Shown here piece by piece: positions 52,706-61,049 of a stretch of 64,000 nucleotides of DNA. Each line of letters opens with the position of its first letter. The first letter of the stretch is position 1. The notes beneath the pieces were generated by a model. It was not told the DNA's origin and did not search any database. It worked only from the letters and a program-made list of their open reading frames with translations. The stretch comes from Ornithinimicrobium faecis (GTDB lineage: Bacteria; Actinomycetota; Actinomycetes; Actinomycetales; Dermatophilaceae): contig NZ_CP099489.1 of the NCBI RefSeq assembly GCF_023923225.1, positions 4,092,001 through 4,156,000 on the forward strand, written 5' to 3'. The position numbers were made by a program, and so were the translations under genes.

Positions 52706-54001
52706 TCAGCCGTCACGCCCCAGCAGGTCGAACCGCTGGATGGTCTCCTCGCGGTCTGGGCCGACCCCGATCGCGGACACGCGCGCACCGATCAGCTCCT
52801 CCAGGCGGAGCACGTAGTTGCGGGCGTTCTCCGGCAGTTCCTCAAAGGTGCGGCACTGGCTGATGTCCTCCCACCAGCCCGGCAGCTCCTCATAGATCGG
52901 CTTGGCGTGGTGGAAGTCGGACTGGTTGACCGGCATCGAGTCGTGCCGGGTGCCCTGCACGTCGTAGGCAACGCAGACCGGCACCTTCTCCAGCCCGGTG
53001 AGGACGTCGAGCTTGGTGATCACGAAGTCGGTGACGCCGTTGATCCGCTGGGCATAACGGCCCATCACTGCATCGACCCAACCGCAACGGCGGGGTCGCC
53101 CCGTGGTCGTGCCGTACTCCGCGCCGGTCTTGCGCAGGAACTCACCCATGTCGTCGTGCAGCTCGGTCGGGAACGGCCCCTCGCCCACCCGGCTGGTGTA
53201 GGCCTTGAGGATGCCGATCACCGAGTCGATGCGCGTCGGTGCGACACCCGAGCCGGTGCAGGCTCCGCCCGCGGTCGCGTTGGAGGAGGTCACGAACGGA
53301 TAGGTGCCGTGGTCGACGTCGAGCAGGGTGGCCTGCCCGGCCTCGAAGAGCACGGTCTGGTCTGCGTCGAGCGCCTCGTTGAGGACCAGGGCCGTGTCAG
53401 AGACCATCGGGCGGATCCGCTCGGCGTGCCGGAGCAACTCCTCCATGACCTCGTCGACCTCGATGGCGCGACGGTTATAGATCTTCAGCAGTAGCTGGTT
53501 CTTGGTGTCCAGCGCCGCAGTGACCTTCTGACGCAGGATCGACTCGTCATACAGATCCTGCATCCGGATCCCGACGCGGCTCATCTTGTCCGCATAGGTC
53601 GGGCCGATGCCGCGCCCGGTCGTGCCGAGCTTGCGACTGCCCAGGAACCGCTCGGTCACCTTGTCCAGGGTGCGGTTGTAGGGCGGGATGACGTGGGCGT
53701 TCGCACTGATGGCGAGTTTGGAGGTGTCGACGCCGCGAGCCTCGAGGCCATCCAGTTCCTCGATGAGCACGCTCAGGTCCACGACGACACCGTTGGCGAT
53801 CACGGGGACACAGCCGGGGCTGAGGATGCCGGAGGGCAGCAGGTGCAGGGCATATTTCTGGTCGCCGATGACGACCGTGTGACCGGCGTTGTTTCCGCCG
53901 TTGAATTTCACGACGTAGTCGACGCTGCTGCCCAGCAGGTCCGTCGCCTTACCCTTGCCCTCGTCGCCCCATTGGGCTCCTACCAGGACCACTGCCGGCA
54001 T
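52706..54001 (-). CDS. purA: Adenylosuccinate synthase
   Basis: 431 residues from the ATG at 54001 (GAGGTGGG upstream). Diagnostic segments: the GTP-binding loop GDEGKGK (12-18), [27 protein letters not shown], and the C-terminal [30 protein letters not shown]. It makes adenylosuccinate from IMP, aspartate and GTP, the first step from IMP to AMP. In many actinobacteria purA lies near DUF3151 and fba; here a sigma module and a regulator gene stand between them. It is divergent from that sigma module. Confidence 0.97.
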   Translation of the reverse strand: MPAVVLVGAQWGDEGKGKATDLLGSSVDYVVKFNGGNNAGHTVVIGDQKYALHLLPSGILSPGCVPVIANGVVVDLSVLIEELDGLEARGVDTSKLAISANAHVIPPYNRTLDKVTERFLGSRKLGTTGRGIGPTYADKMSRVGIRMQDLYDESILRQKVTAALDTKNQLLLKIYNRRAIEVDEVMEELLRHAERIRPMVSDTALVLNEALDADQTVLFEAGQATLLDVDHGTYPFVTSSNATAGGACTGSGVAPTRIDSVIGILKAYTSRVGEGPFPTELHDDMGEFLRKTGAEYGTTTGRPRRCGWVDAVMGRYAQRINGVTDFVITKLDVLTGLEKVPVCVAYDVQGTRHDSMPVNQSDFHHAKPIYEELPGWWEDISQCRTFEELPENARNYVLRLEELIGARVSAIGVGPDREETIQRFDLLGRDG

Positions 54002-54130
54002 ACTGCCCACCTCGCTGTCAGGGAAACTCTCGGGGGTCAGGCTATCGGTCGGTCACCGACAAGGTGGCCGACACCCACCCCCAGCCGTATGCCGAGGGTC
54101 GACCGACCCGACAAACTTGGGTCCGAGTGC

Positions 54131-54156
54131 CAACCAGTTGGCGCCCGGAGAGCGTT
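54131..54156 (+). promoter_or_regulatory. Candidate ECF-type promoter of the second sigma module
   Basis: CAACC (54131-54135), 17 bases, then CGTT (54153-54156), 20 bases before the sigma ATG. The first module has the same pair with a 16-base gap. A start site close to the Shine-Dalgarno (GGATAGGAGG) would leave a very short leader. Confidence 0.5.
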
Positions 54157-54176
54157 GAAGGGATAGGAGGTGCTCG

Positions 54177-54707
54177 ATGTCCGACCCGGATCAGTCCTAC
54201 GCCGACTATGTCAGGGCGCGCCAGGCGGCGCTGCTCCGCTCGGCGGCGCTGATCACGGGTGACCCCCACCGGGCACAGGACCTCCTGCAGGATGCGCTGA
54301 TCAAACTGGCCACACGTTGGGAGCGGGTCAGTCAGGGCAGTCCGGACGCCTATGTCCGGCGGGTGATGTATCGAGACAACATCTCCGCGTGGCGCAGGCA
54401 CGGACGTGAGGTGCCGGTTGGCGACGTGGCCGAGGGAGCACGACCGGTCGGGGCCAACGACCCGGTCGATCCCTCGGCGCGCGTCACCGGACTGGATGTG
54501 CGGCGGGGTCTGCTGGAGCTCACCGACAAGCAACGCACCGTGTTGGTGCTGCGCTATTACGACGACCTGTCCGAGACACAGATCGCCGACACCCTCGGCG
54601 TCAGCCGGGGCACGGTCAAGAGTCAGGCGCACGCGGCACTGGGCCGGTTGCGGCAGCTGCTCCCGCAGGCTGCCGATGCACTCGTCGGGACGGAGGAAGC
54701 GCGATGA
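54177..54707 (+). CDS. RNA polymerase sigma factor, SigE/ECF family (second module)
   Basis: 176 residues, with a clear Shine-Dalgarno (TAGGAGG) upstream. Region 2: ALITGDPHRAQDLLQDALIKLATRWERV. Region 4: LTDKQRTVLVLRYYDDLSETQIADTLGVSRGTVKSQAHAALGRL. Same SigE group as the sigma at 12246-12752. It is coupled by ATGA to a single-pass membrane protein gene. It probably governs its own module; the signal is unknown. Confidence 0.93.
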   Translation: MSDPDQSYADYVRARQAALLRSAALITGDPHRAQDLLQDALIKLATRWERVSQGSPDAYVRRVMYRDNISAWRRHGREVPVGDVAEGARPVGANDPVDPSARVTGLDVRRGLLELTDKQRTVLVLRYYDDLSETQIADTLGVSRGTVKSQAHAALGRLRQLLPQAADALVGTEEAR

Positions 54708-56752
54708 GCGATGAGGAGATCCGAGATCTGCTCGACCTCGGGGCTGCGGACTATGAGTTCGGCCCCCCGATCGAGGCGGACGAGACCTGGGCGGCCGGGC
54801 GCCGCTCGCACACCAGGCGCTCCTGGGGCGTCGGTCTGGGCGCTGTGGCCGCTGCTGCTGCCGTGGTCGGCGTCGTCTGGACCCAGGGTCTGGGCGGTGG
54901 CGAGGACACTCCACCTCCACCACAGCCGGCTGATGGGACGCTGACCGGGCCGGTCCCAACGTTGACCGACACCGGCGCAGAACCCCGGGGCGAGCCGTTC
55001 TTCGCACAGTTCGAAAAGGCCGGCAACGAGGCTCCCGCCCAGCTGAGCGGCGCGTCTGAGCCCGCGACGCTGGCGGACCTGCAGGGCACCTGGATCGGAC
55101 CCGAAGGCGAGGAGTTCACCTTCGACGGGGAGCAGCTGAACGCCGTGAGTTCTGCCTGTCACAGCAACGCCGGGACCGTCGAACTGACGCCAGAGGGACG
55201 GCTGCGCCCCGTGAGCTCGTGGGATGCCACCGTCGCCAACGGCAACTGCCCACAGGAGGCGGCGATGCCGCCCTGGGGGCCGGCACTGCACCAGGGGCCG
55301 TTCGTGAGCCTGGACGACGAGACACTGATGATCAGCGGTCTCGACGGCACCACCGCCGAGCCGCGGGTGCAGGTCGCGCTGACGCTCGGGCAGGTCGATG
55401 AGACGGGGTTCAACTGGGCTGACGTGCCATCCGCCACCGGCGTCACGCCGATCACGCTGGGCCACGACTTCGCGCTGTCGCTCTCTGGAGATGACGACGA
55501 GACTCTGGGCAGCATCAACCTGGTCCGGCTCGAGGAGATTCCGGGGATCGCCGCGGCCGCCCAGGACCCTGAGATCGAGGTCATCGGCTCTCCCGGCACC
55601 TGCCCCCAGGTCATGGAGAGCTCACTGCGAACCGACGACGTGCTCCTCGCGGGGCCGCCCAGGCCGATGCCGGCGTGCGCCGACGGGAGCGCCGCCTTCC
55701 TACCGCCCTCCGAGCCACCGCCTGCCGCCGTCGCCCTGCTGCGCAGCGGGCCGACCATCAGCCTCGACGACGACACTCTAGTGATCAGCGGGACGATCCC
55801 GGAGTCGCTCGTGGACCAGGCAACGCCCCCGTCCGACGCCACCGCCCCAACCAGCGAACCACCGAACGAAGAGGGCGCCGAAGACCCGCCGGTCAGTGGC
55901 GATCTGCCCGAGTCGAGCGGCCCGTCCGTCCTGGTGGTGATGTCCGAGGGGGCCTGGGAGCCCACGGGTGAGTTGACCCCGCTGACCGACAGGCAGGCCG
56001 TCGACCAGCGCTGGCTGCCGGTGACGACGGACAGCGAGCCACCGGAGGTGGGGCTTGATCCCTCCGGTGACCGTGGCCTGAGTTTCGACGGAACCACCTG
56101 GCGGATCCGTGACTGCGGCATCGACATCTCCATGGACGGTGCGATCGAGAACGGCCGGTTGCTGACCCGTGGCGAGCCTGTGGTCGTGCCCGACCCGGAC
56201 CCCGGTGCCGCCTGCACATTCCCGTTGACGGCTGACGACTGGGTCGGCATCCTGACCGGTGAGCCGATGCTGAGCACCGACAGCGAGATCCTAGTGATCG
56301 AGGGGACGGTCGAGGACTCCTTCCAGGTCCCGGTGGGGATGGCGCTGCTGCCCGCCGGGGTGACTGACCCAACAGTGGGACCCGTGACGACCGTGACGCC
56401 AGAGGACCTGGCGGCCGGACTGACCGAGGCCCCCGCGGATGACATCGGGGTCTCCGACGTGCGCGATCCGCAGCCGGAGCACGCCACGACGCTCTCCATG
56501 CAAGACCATGTGGTCACCGTCGACGTCGGATGTGACGAGCCGCTGCGCGGACCGGCGTGGTTCACGCACGTGGGCCCGGAGGAGTTCAACTGGCAGCTCG
56601 TCGCGGCGCTAGGCAATGACCCGGACTGCGCTGGCCCCGCGGCCGCGGACGCCCAGTTGTGGCGGCAGATGCTGGCTGAGGGAGTGTTCCTGCACCACTC
56701 CGGTGACTACGTCATCCTCGACTCGATGGCCGAGCCGCCCGCCGACCGGTAG
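54704..56752 (+). CDS. Single-pass membrane protein with repeated META-like domains, putative sigma partner
   Basis: 682 residues. A cytoplasmic N-terminus of about 38 residues is followed by one membrane segment (about 42-62) and a large acidic part outside. I see three related blocks that each contain a LSFDG/FTFDGEQ-type strand, a cysteine region (SSACHSNAG, GNCPQEAAM, RDCGIDIS) and a LSLDDDTLVISG/SLDDETLMISG-type strand. They resemble META-type lipocalin-like folds (about 100-190, 200-350, 440-540), but this is a resemblance only. Position and N-terminal plan match the partner of the first sigma gene, so an anti-sigma or sensor role is likely. The gene is convergent with the TrmB/LuxR regulator. 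Confidence 0.72.
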   Translation: MSDEEIRDLLDLGAADYEFGPPIEADETWAAGRRSHTRRSWGVGLGAVAAAAAVVGVVWTQGLGGGEDTPPPPQPADGTLTGPVPTLTDTGAEPRGEPFFAQFEKAGNEAPAQLSGASEPATLADLQGTWIGPEGEEFTFDGEQLNAVSSACHSNAGTVELTPEGRLRPVSSWDATVANGNCPQEAAMPPWGPALHQGPFVSLDDETLMISGLDGTTAEPRVQVALTLGQVDETGFNWADVPSATGVTPITLGHDFALSLSGDDDETLGSINLVRLEEIPGIAAAAQDPEIEVIGSPGTCPQVMESSLRTDDVLLAGPPRPMPACADGSAAFLPPSEPPPAAVALLRSGPTISLDDDTLVISGTIPESLVDQATPPSDATAPTSEPPNEEGAEDPPVSGDLPESSGPSVLVVMSEGAWEPTGELTPLTDRQAVDQRWLPVTTDSEPPEVGLDPSGDRGLSFDGTTWRIRDCGIDISMDGAIENGRLLTRGEPVVVPDPDPGAACTFPLTADDWVGILTGEPMLSTDSEILVIEGTVEDSFQVPVGMALLPAGVTDPTVGPVTTVTPEDLAAGLTEAPADDIGVSDVRDPQPEHATTLSMQDHVVTVDVGCDEPLRGPAWFTHVGPEEFNWQLVAALGNDPDCAGPAAADAQLWRQMLAEGVFLHHSGDYVILDSMAEPPADR

Positions 56753-56779
56753 GTAGTTAAGCGCAGCGGCGGCGGCTCC

Positions 56780-57760
56780 TCACTCCAGCAGCCCCCGGCG
56801 GCTGACTGCGAGACCGAGCTGAAAGCGGGTCTCGACCCCGTGCTCGTCCATCATCGCGGACACCCGGCGGCGCACGGTGCGCAGACCCAGGCCAAGGTGC
56901 CGGGCGATGGCCTCATCCTTGAAGCCCAGCGCCAGCAATTCCAGCAGCCGCAGATCAGCCTTGGCGGCACCACCGTCGTGGACCGGGTCGGCCCGCCGCC
57001 AGAGCTCCTCGAACAACGCACCAAACATCCGCTGCATGTTGGGCGCACGCACCAGGAGCATGTCGGGGGCCTGGACGACCGGCTCCTCGTCGTCAGACAA
57101 CAGCACGCCACTGTCGCCAAAGACCAGGAAGTCCAGCGGCACATCCTCGAGATAGCGCTGGCGCTCCCCCGCCTCGGCGCGTGTCTCGGCCAGCCGGCGC
57201 CAATCCGGGTCGGCCAACACCGACAGCGGGAAGACTGATCGCTGCTGGCGACCACTGGCCATCACCTGAGCACGGAGTCGCTTGACTGACTCAAGGTGCC
57301 CCGGCCCTCCGGCCAGTGTCGACGTCACTTGCAGGAGCGGTCCGTCGGAGGCGCGGATCAGCCGCTCGATCACCGCCGACACCTCGGCGGCTGGGATGCG
57401 CTCCCACGGCGACACCGGCGGCCCCGACTCCTGCATGCCTTGGCGGAAGTCTGCCTCGTAGGTCTCGATCGCGAGGCGCACATCGATCAAACCCTGCCGA
57501 CGCTCGGTGAGCTCGGCCTCCTCATCATCGAGGAGCCGCCCGAGGGCCTGACGTGGGTCATCGGCGCTGATCGCCGACCCCTCCCCCAGGTGGATCAGAC
57601 GCAGACGCTCCAACTCGGCCAGTTGGCGAGCAGCCTTGGACAGGGTCCACCCCAGCTCCCCCGCATGTTCCTCGATCGTGGCGGGTCCACGGCGCAGGAT
57701 GTGCCGATAGAGCACCTGCGTCTGAGCCGTCAACTGCAGTGCCGAAAGTTTACGGTTCAC
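56780..57760 (-). CDS. TrmB-like/LuxR-type transcriptional regulator (paralogue 3)
   Basis: 326 residues from a GTG at 57760; a TTG at 57808 would add 16. I prefer the GTG because the winged-helix region then starts at the same distance from the start as in the other two paralogues. The N-terminal domain is LYRHILRRGPATIEEHAGELGWTLSKAARQLAELERLRLIHLG. The C-terminal LuxR helix-turn-helix is LRLLELLALGFKDEAIARHLGLGLRTVRRRVSAMMDEHGVETRFQLG. A CTGGCA/TGCCAG inverted repeat (57780-57797) lies just upstream and may be an autoregulatory site. The gene is convergent with the sigma-partner gene. Confidence 0.8.
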   Translation of the reverse strand: MNRKLSALQLTAQTQVLYRHILRRGPATIEEHAGELGWTLSKAARQLAELERLRLIHLGEGSAISADDPRQALGRLLDDEEAELTERRQGLIDVRLAIETYEADFRQGMQESGPPVSPWERIPAAEVSAVIERLIRASDGPLLQVTSTLAGGPGHLESVKRLRAQVMASGRQQRSVFPLSVLADPDWRRLAETRAEAGERQRYLEDVPLDFLVFGDSGVLLSDDEEPVVQAPDMLLVRAPNMQRMFGALFEELWRRADPVHDGGAAKADLRLLELLALGFKDEAIARHLGLGLRTVRRRVSAMMDEHGVETRFQLGLAVSRRGLLE

Positions 57761-57884
57761 GTATGGCAGGTTAAGGCCACTGGCAGTGAAATGCCAGGAT
57801 TGCGGCAAACCGTGAGGCAGTATCTATACCCGTCGGACACACCGTACGGGGACGCGAGGTCTGACATAGGGGGATGCGGCCGGG

Positions 57885-57906
57885 GCCGCCGTCTTCGGAC
57901 GGAGGC
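57885..57906 (-). terminator. UUCG hairpin behind DUF3151
   Basis: GCC-G-CCGTC pairs with GACGG-A-GGC around a TTCG tetraloop (57885-57906), with one mismatch. It lies 25 bases behind the DUF3151 stop on the minus strand. No T-run is seen, so termination is only probable. Confidence 0.5.
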
Positions 57907-57930
57907 CGCCGGCCGCCTCTATTCACACAG

Positions 57931-58362
57931 TCAGAGACCGAGCTCGCGATCTGCCTCGGCGGACGAGTCGCGCAGGAAATCTGCGCAGCGACGCTGCTCG
58001 TCGGTCTCGCCGATCCGGCCCGCCGCCTTCGACAGGGCCGCGAGCGCCCGCAGGAAACCACGGTTGGGCGCATGACTCCAGGGCACCGGGCCCTGGCCCT
58101 TCCAGCCAGCTCGCCGCAGGGCGTCCAGCCCACGGTGATAGCCGGTGCGCGCAAACGCATAGGCCTCCAGGTCATCGCCCTCAGACAGAGCGTGTTCGGC
58201 CAGCTCGGCCCAGGCCAGGCTCGAGGTCGGTTGCCCAGCCGCGACCTCGCGCGGGTCCACACCCTGCTCGAGCCGGGCCGCGGCACCATCCTCGGGGAGC
58301 AGCGTCTCGGGGATCCCCATCAGGTTGCCCCCGCCCATGACGGCCCCGCTGCCGAGGCTCAC
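57931..58362 (-). CDS. DUF3151 family protein
   Basis: 143 residues from a GTG start that overlaps the fba stop. The core SLAWAELAEHALSEGDDLEAYAFARTGYHRGLDALRRAGWKGQGPVPWSHAPNRGFLRALAALSKAAGRIGE is characteristic of DUF3151, an actinobacterial family without known function. It always seems to accompany fba in the orders I know. No signal peptide or membrane segment. Confidence 0.88.
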   Translation of the reverse strand: MSLGSGAVMGGGNLMGIPETLLPEDGAAARLEQGVDPREVAAGQPTSSLAWAELAEHALSEGDDLEAYAFARTGYHRGLDALRRAGWKGQGPVPWSHAPNRGFLRALAALSKAAGRIGETDEQRRCADFLRDSSAEADRELGL

Positions 58363-59387
58363 TTGCTTGTCCCGGCCGAGCGCAGGTTCTTGCAGGCCTC
58401 GACGACGCGCGCGGTCATGCTGGCCTCGGCCTCCTTGCCCCAGGTGCGCGGGTCATACATCTTCTTGTTGCCGACCTCGCCGTCCACCTTGAGCACGCCG
58501 TCATAGTTGCCGAGCATGAAGCCAGCGACCGGGCGGGTGAACGCATACTGCGTGTCGGTGTCGACGTTCATCTTCACGACGCCGTAGTCGACCGCGTCGG
58601 AGATCTCCTGGGCGGACGATCCCGAGCCGCCGTGGAAGACCAGGTCAAACGGCAGAGCGCCCTCCTCCAGCCCCAGCTCCTTGGCAGCTGCGGCCTGCGC
58701 GACCTTGAGGATCTCTGGGCGCAGCTTGACGTTGCCCGGCTTGTAGACGCCGTGCACGTTGCCGAAGGTCAGGGCGGTCAGGTAGCGGCCCTCCTCGCGA
58801 GAGCCCAGCGCCTTGATGGTGGCAATCGCGTCGTTGGGGGTGGTGTAGAGCTTTTCGTTGATCTCGTGGGCGACGCCGTCCTCCTCGCCGCCGACGACGC
58901 CAATCTCGACCTCGAGGATGATGCGCGCCTGCTGGCACAGGTCGAACAGCTCCACGGCGACCTGCAGGTTCTCGTCCAGGTCGATCGCCGACCCGTCCCA
59001 CATGTGCGACTGGAAGTAGGGCAGCCCGCCCTGCTTGACCCGCTCGAGCGACGCCGCGATCAGCGGGCGCACGAAGCCGTCCAGCTTGTCCTTGGGGCAG
59101 TGGTCGGTGTGCAGCGCGATGTTGACGTCATACTTCTTGGCGACCTCGGCGGCGAACGCCGCGAAGGCCAGCGAGCCGGTCACCATGTCCTTCACACCCT
59201 GGCCGGAGAAATACTCCGCGCCACCGGTCGAGACCTGGATGATGCCGTCGCTGCCCGCGTCGGCGAAGCCCTTGATGGCGGCGTTGAGGGTCTGGCTCGA
59301 GGTGACGTTGATGGCCGGGTAGGCGAAGTTCTCAGCCTGGGCCCGGTCGATCATGTCGGCGTAGACCTCAGGGGTCGCGATGGGCAT
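58359..59387 (-). CDS. fbaA: Fructose-bisphosphate aldolase, class II
   Basis: 342 residues from the ATG at 59387, with GAGGAGG upstream. Metal and substrate-binding segments: HTDHCPKDKLDGFVRP, EIGVVGGEEDGVAHE, NVHGVYKPGNVKLRP, and FHGGSGSS. It splits fructose-1,6-bisphosphate to glyceraldehyde-3-phosphate and dihydroxyacetone phosphate with a zinc ion. DUF3151 follows with a four-base overlap. Confidence 0.97.
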   Translation of the reverse strand: MPIATPEVYADMIDRAQAENFAYPAINVTSSQTLNAAIKGFADAGSDGIIQVSTGGAEYFSGQGVKDMVTGSLAFAAFAAEVAKKYDVNIALHTDHCPKDKLDGFVRPLIAASLERVKQGGLPYFQSHMWDGSAIDLDENLQVAVELFDLCQQARIILEVEIGVVGGEEDGVAHEINEKLYTTPNDAIATIKALGSREEGRYLTALTFGNVHGVYKPGNVKLRPEILKVAQAAAAKELGLEEGALPFDLVFHGGSGSSAQEISDAVDYGVVKMNVDTDTQYAFTRPVAGFMLGNYDGVLKVDGEVGNKKMYDPRTWGKEAEASMTARVVEACKNLRSAGTSK

Positions 59388-59503
59388 GGGTCCTCCTCGG
59401 TGAGGCGTTCGTGAGCGGTCCTTGTCACCCATCGTTCCACACGGAGTATGCCGTGGGGCAGGGTGATCTGTCCGTCACCGCAGGGCCCGGTGCCCGGGCG
59501 GAC

Positions 59504-60175
59504 TCAGGCGTGCTGGAGCGCCCAGTGATACATGACGATCGCGGCCGCCGCACCGGCATTGATGGAGCGCGTCGAGCCGTGCTGGGAGATCTCCAACAGC
59601 GCCGAGCACCCCGCCACCGCCTCCGGGCTCAGACCCGGCCCCTCCTGCCCGAACAACAGCACGCAGCGCTCCGGCAGCGCATAGCCCTCGATCGGCACCG
59701 CCCCCGCCACATTGTCCAAACCGATCACCGGGATGCCCCGGCCTCCGCCCACGCCGGAGTCCTGCTGGGCCGCCCAATCGAGCAGGTCCTGCACGTCGGG
59801 GTGGTGGTGCTCGTGCTGATAGCGGTCGGTCACCATGGCGCCGCGCCGGTTCCACCGGCGCTTCCCGACGATGTGGAAGGCCGCGGCGTTGAAGGCGTTG
59901 GCGGTGCGGATCACCGAGCCGATGTTGAAGTCGTGGCCCCAGTTCTCGACGGCCACGTGGAAGCCGTGCCGTCGGGTGTCCAGGTCGGCCACGATCGCCT
60001 CGTGCCGCCAGTAGCGATAGTCGTCAACGACATTGCGGCGGTCGCCCTCGCGCAGTAGGTCTGGATCCAGGTGGGCGGGCAACTCCCCGTCGGCCCCCTG
60101 TGGCCACGGACCGTCCCAGGGACCGAGGCCGACCTTTTCGGTGGTGTCGACGTGGGAGCTGTCTGGGTCAGGCAC
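59504..60175 (-). CDS. TrmH/SpoU-family RNA 2'-O-methyltransferase
   Basis: 223 residues from a GTG at 60175. The three SpoU motifs are present: WGHDFNIGSVIRTANAF (motif 1), CVLLFGQEGPGLSPE (motif 2) and ISQHGSTRSINAGAAAAIVMYHW (motif 3, with the knot asparagine). It probably methylates ribose in rRNA or tRNA; the target is not clear. The DedA gene overlaps its start by eight bases upstream, so they are co-transcribed. A long low-complexity upstream extension was rejected as non-coding. Confidence 0.9.
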   Translation of the reverse strand: MPDPDSSHVDTTEKVGLGPWDGPWPQGADGELPAHLDPDLLREGDRRNVVDDYRYWRHEAIVADLDTRRHGFHVAVENWGHDFNIGSVIRTANAFNAAAFHIVGKRRWNRRGAMVTDRYQHEHHHPDVQDLLDWAAQQDSGVGGGRGIPVIGLDNVAGAVPIEGYALPERCVLLFGQEGPGLSPEAVAGCSALLEISQHGSTRSINAGAAAAIVMYHWALQHA

Positions 60176-60809
60176 TCGAACCCTTGGCGCCGGCGTTCTC
60201 GCGGACGCGGTGCACGACCCACCAGGCCACCAGGACCACCACGACGACGATGACCACCTTCTGGAACCCGTCGGCATACGGCTCGACGCTCTCCCAGTTC
60301 TCCCCGAGGTAATAACCAGCCAGCACAAAGATCGAGTTCCAGATCAGGCTGCCGGCCAGGGTCAGGCCGCCGAAGATCAGTGGGGGCATCCGTTCGATCC
60401 CGGCCGGGATCGAGATGAGACTGCGAAAGATCGGGATCATCCGACCAAAGAAGACCGTCTTCTTGCCGTGCTTGCTAAACCAGGCCTCGGTCTTGTCCAG
60501 ATCGCTGATCTTGACAAGCGGCAGACGGTCCCAGATGGCGCGCAGGCGGTCGCGCCCCAGCAACACGCCCAGGAAGTAGAGCGCGTAGGCACCGACGACA
60601 GACCCAACGGTGGTCCAGATGATCGCCTCGGCGAGGGTGAACGAGCCCTGGCTGGCCGTGAACCCGGCCAGCGGCAGGATCACCTCACTCGGGATCGGCG
60701 GGAACAGGTTCTCGGCAGCAATCGCCAGGCCAGCGCCCGGGCCACCGAGAGTCTCCATCAGGTTGACTGCCCAGCCCGCGACACCCGTCAGCTCCGCCTC
60801 GCCGCTCAT
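60168..60809 (-). CDS. DedA/SNARE-associated family membrane protein
   Basis: 213 residues from the ATG at 60809 (AGGAGACAG upstream). Four to five hydrophobic segments. DedA features: IAAENLFPPIPSEVILPLAGF, FFLGVLLGRDRL-type helix region, and the GRMIPIFRSLISIPAGIERMP segment with its conserved arginines and GxxR-type charged loop. The proteins flip lipids such as undecaprenyl phosphate or phosphatidylethanolamine carriers in some species; the role here is inferred. Its homologue has a place near fba in Mycobacterium as well. Confidence 0.9.
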   Translation of the reverse strand: MSGEAELTGVAGWAVNLMETLGGPGAGLAIAAENLFPPIPSEVILPLAGFTASQGSFTLAEAIIWTTVGSVVGAYALYFLGVLLGRDRLRAIWDRLPLVKISDLDKTEAWFSKHGKKTVFFGRMIPIFRSLISIPAGIERMPPLIFGGLTLAGSLIWNSIFVLAGYYLGENWESVEPYADGFQKVVIVVVVVLVAWWVVHRVRENAGAKGSSA

Positions 60810-61049
60810 CTGTCTCCTCTGTCTCCTTGCCCGGGGAGTCCCCCTGTCGACCGGTCGCGCCATTGTCGCAGTCCTGGCCGTGTCTGCCGGTCAGGTGACT
60901 GTGCTTCGCGCCCGGCCGTGCCGATCACGTGGAGACCTCGGCCTGTTCGCACTACGGTGAGACACAGGGTGCGGGGGTCTGACCGCCGCGCCCGGCCACA
61001 GCGACGGCGACCGCCGTTGCAGGTCTCGACTGACGAGGACGGTGTGACC

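Noticed and set aside
52181..52788. Remnant gene on the minus strand upstream of the XRE fusion
   Set aside because: The frames are Arg/Pro-rich with no recognisable domain and no ribosome binding site.
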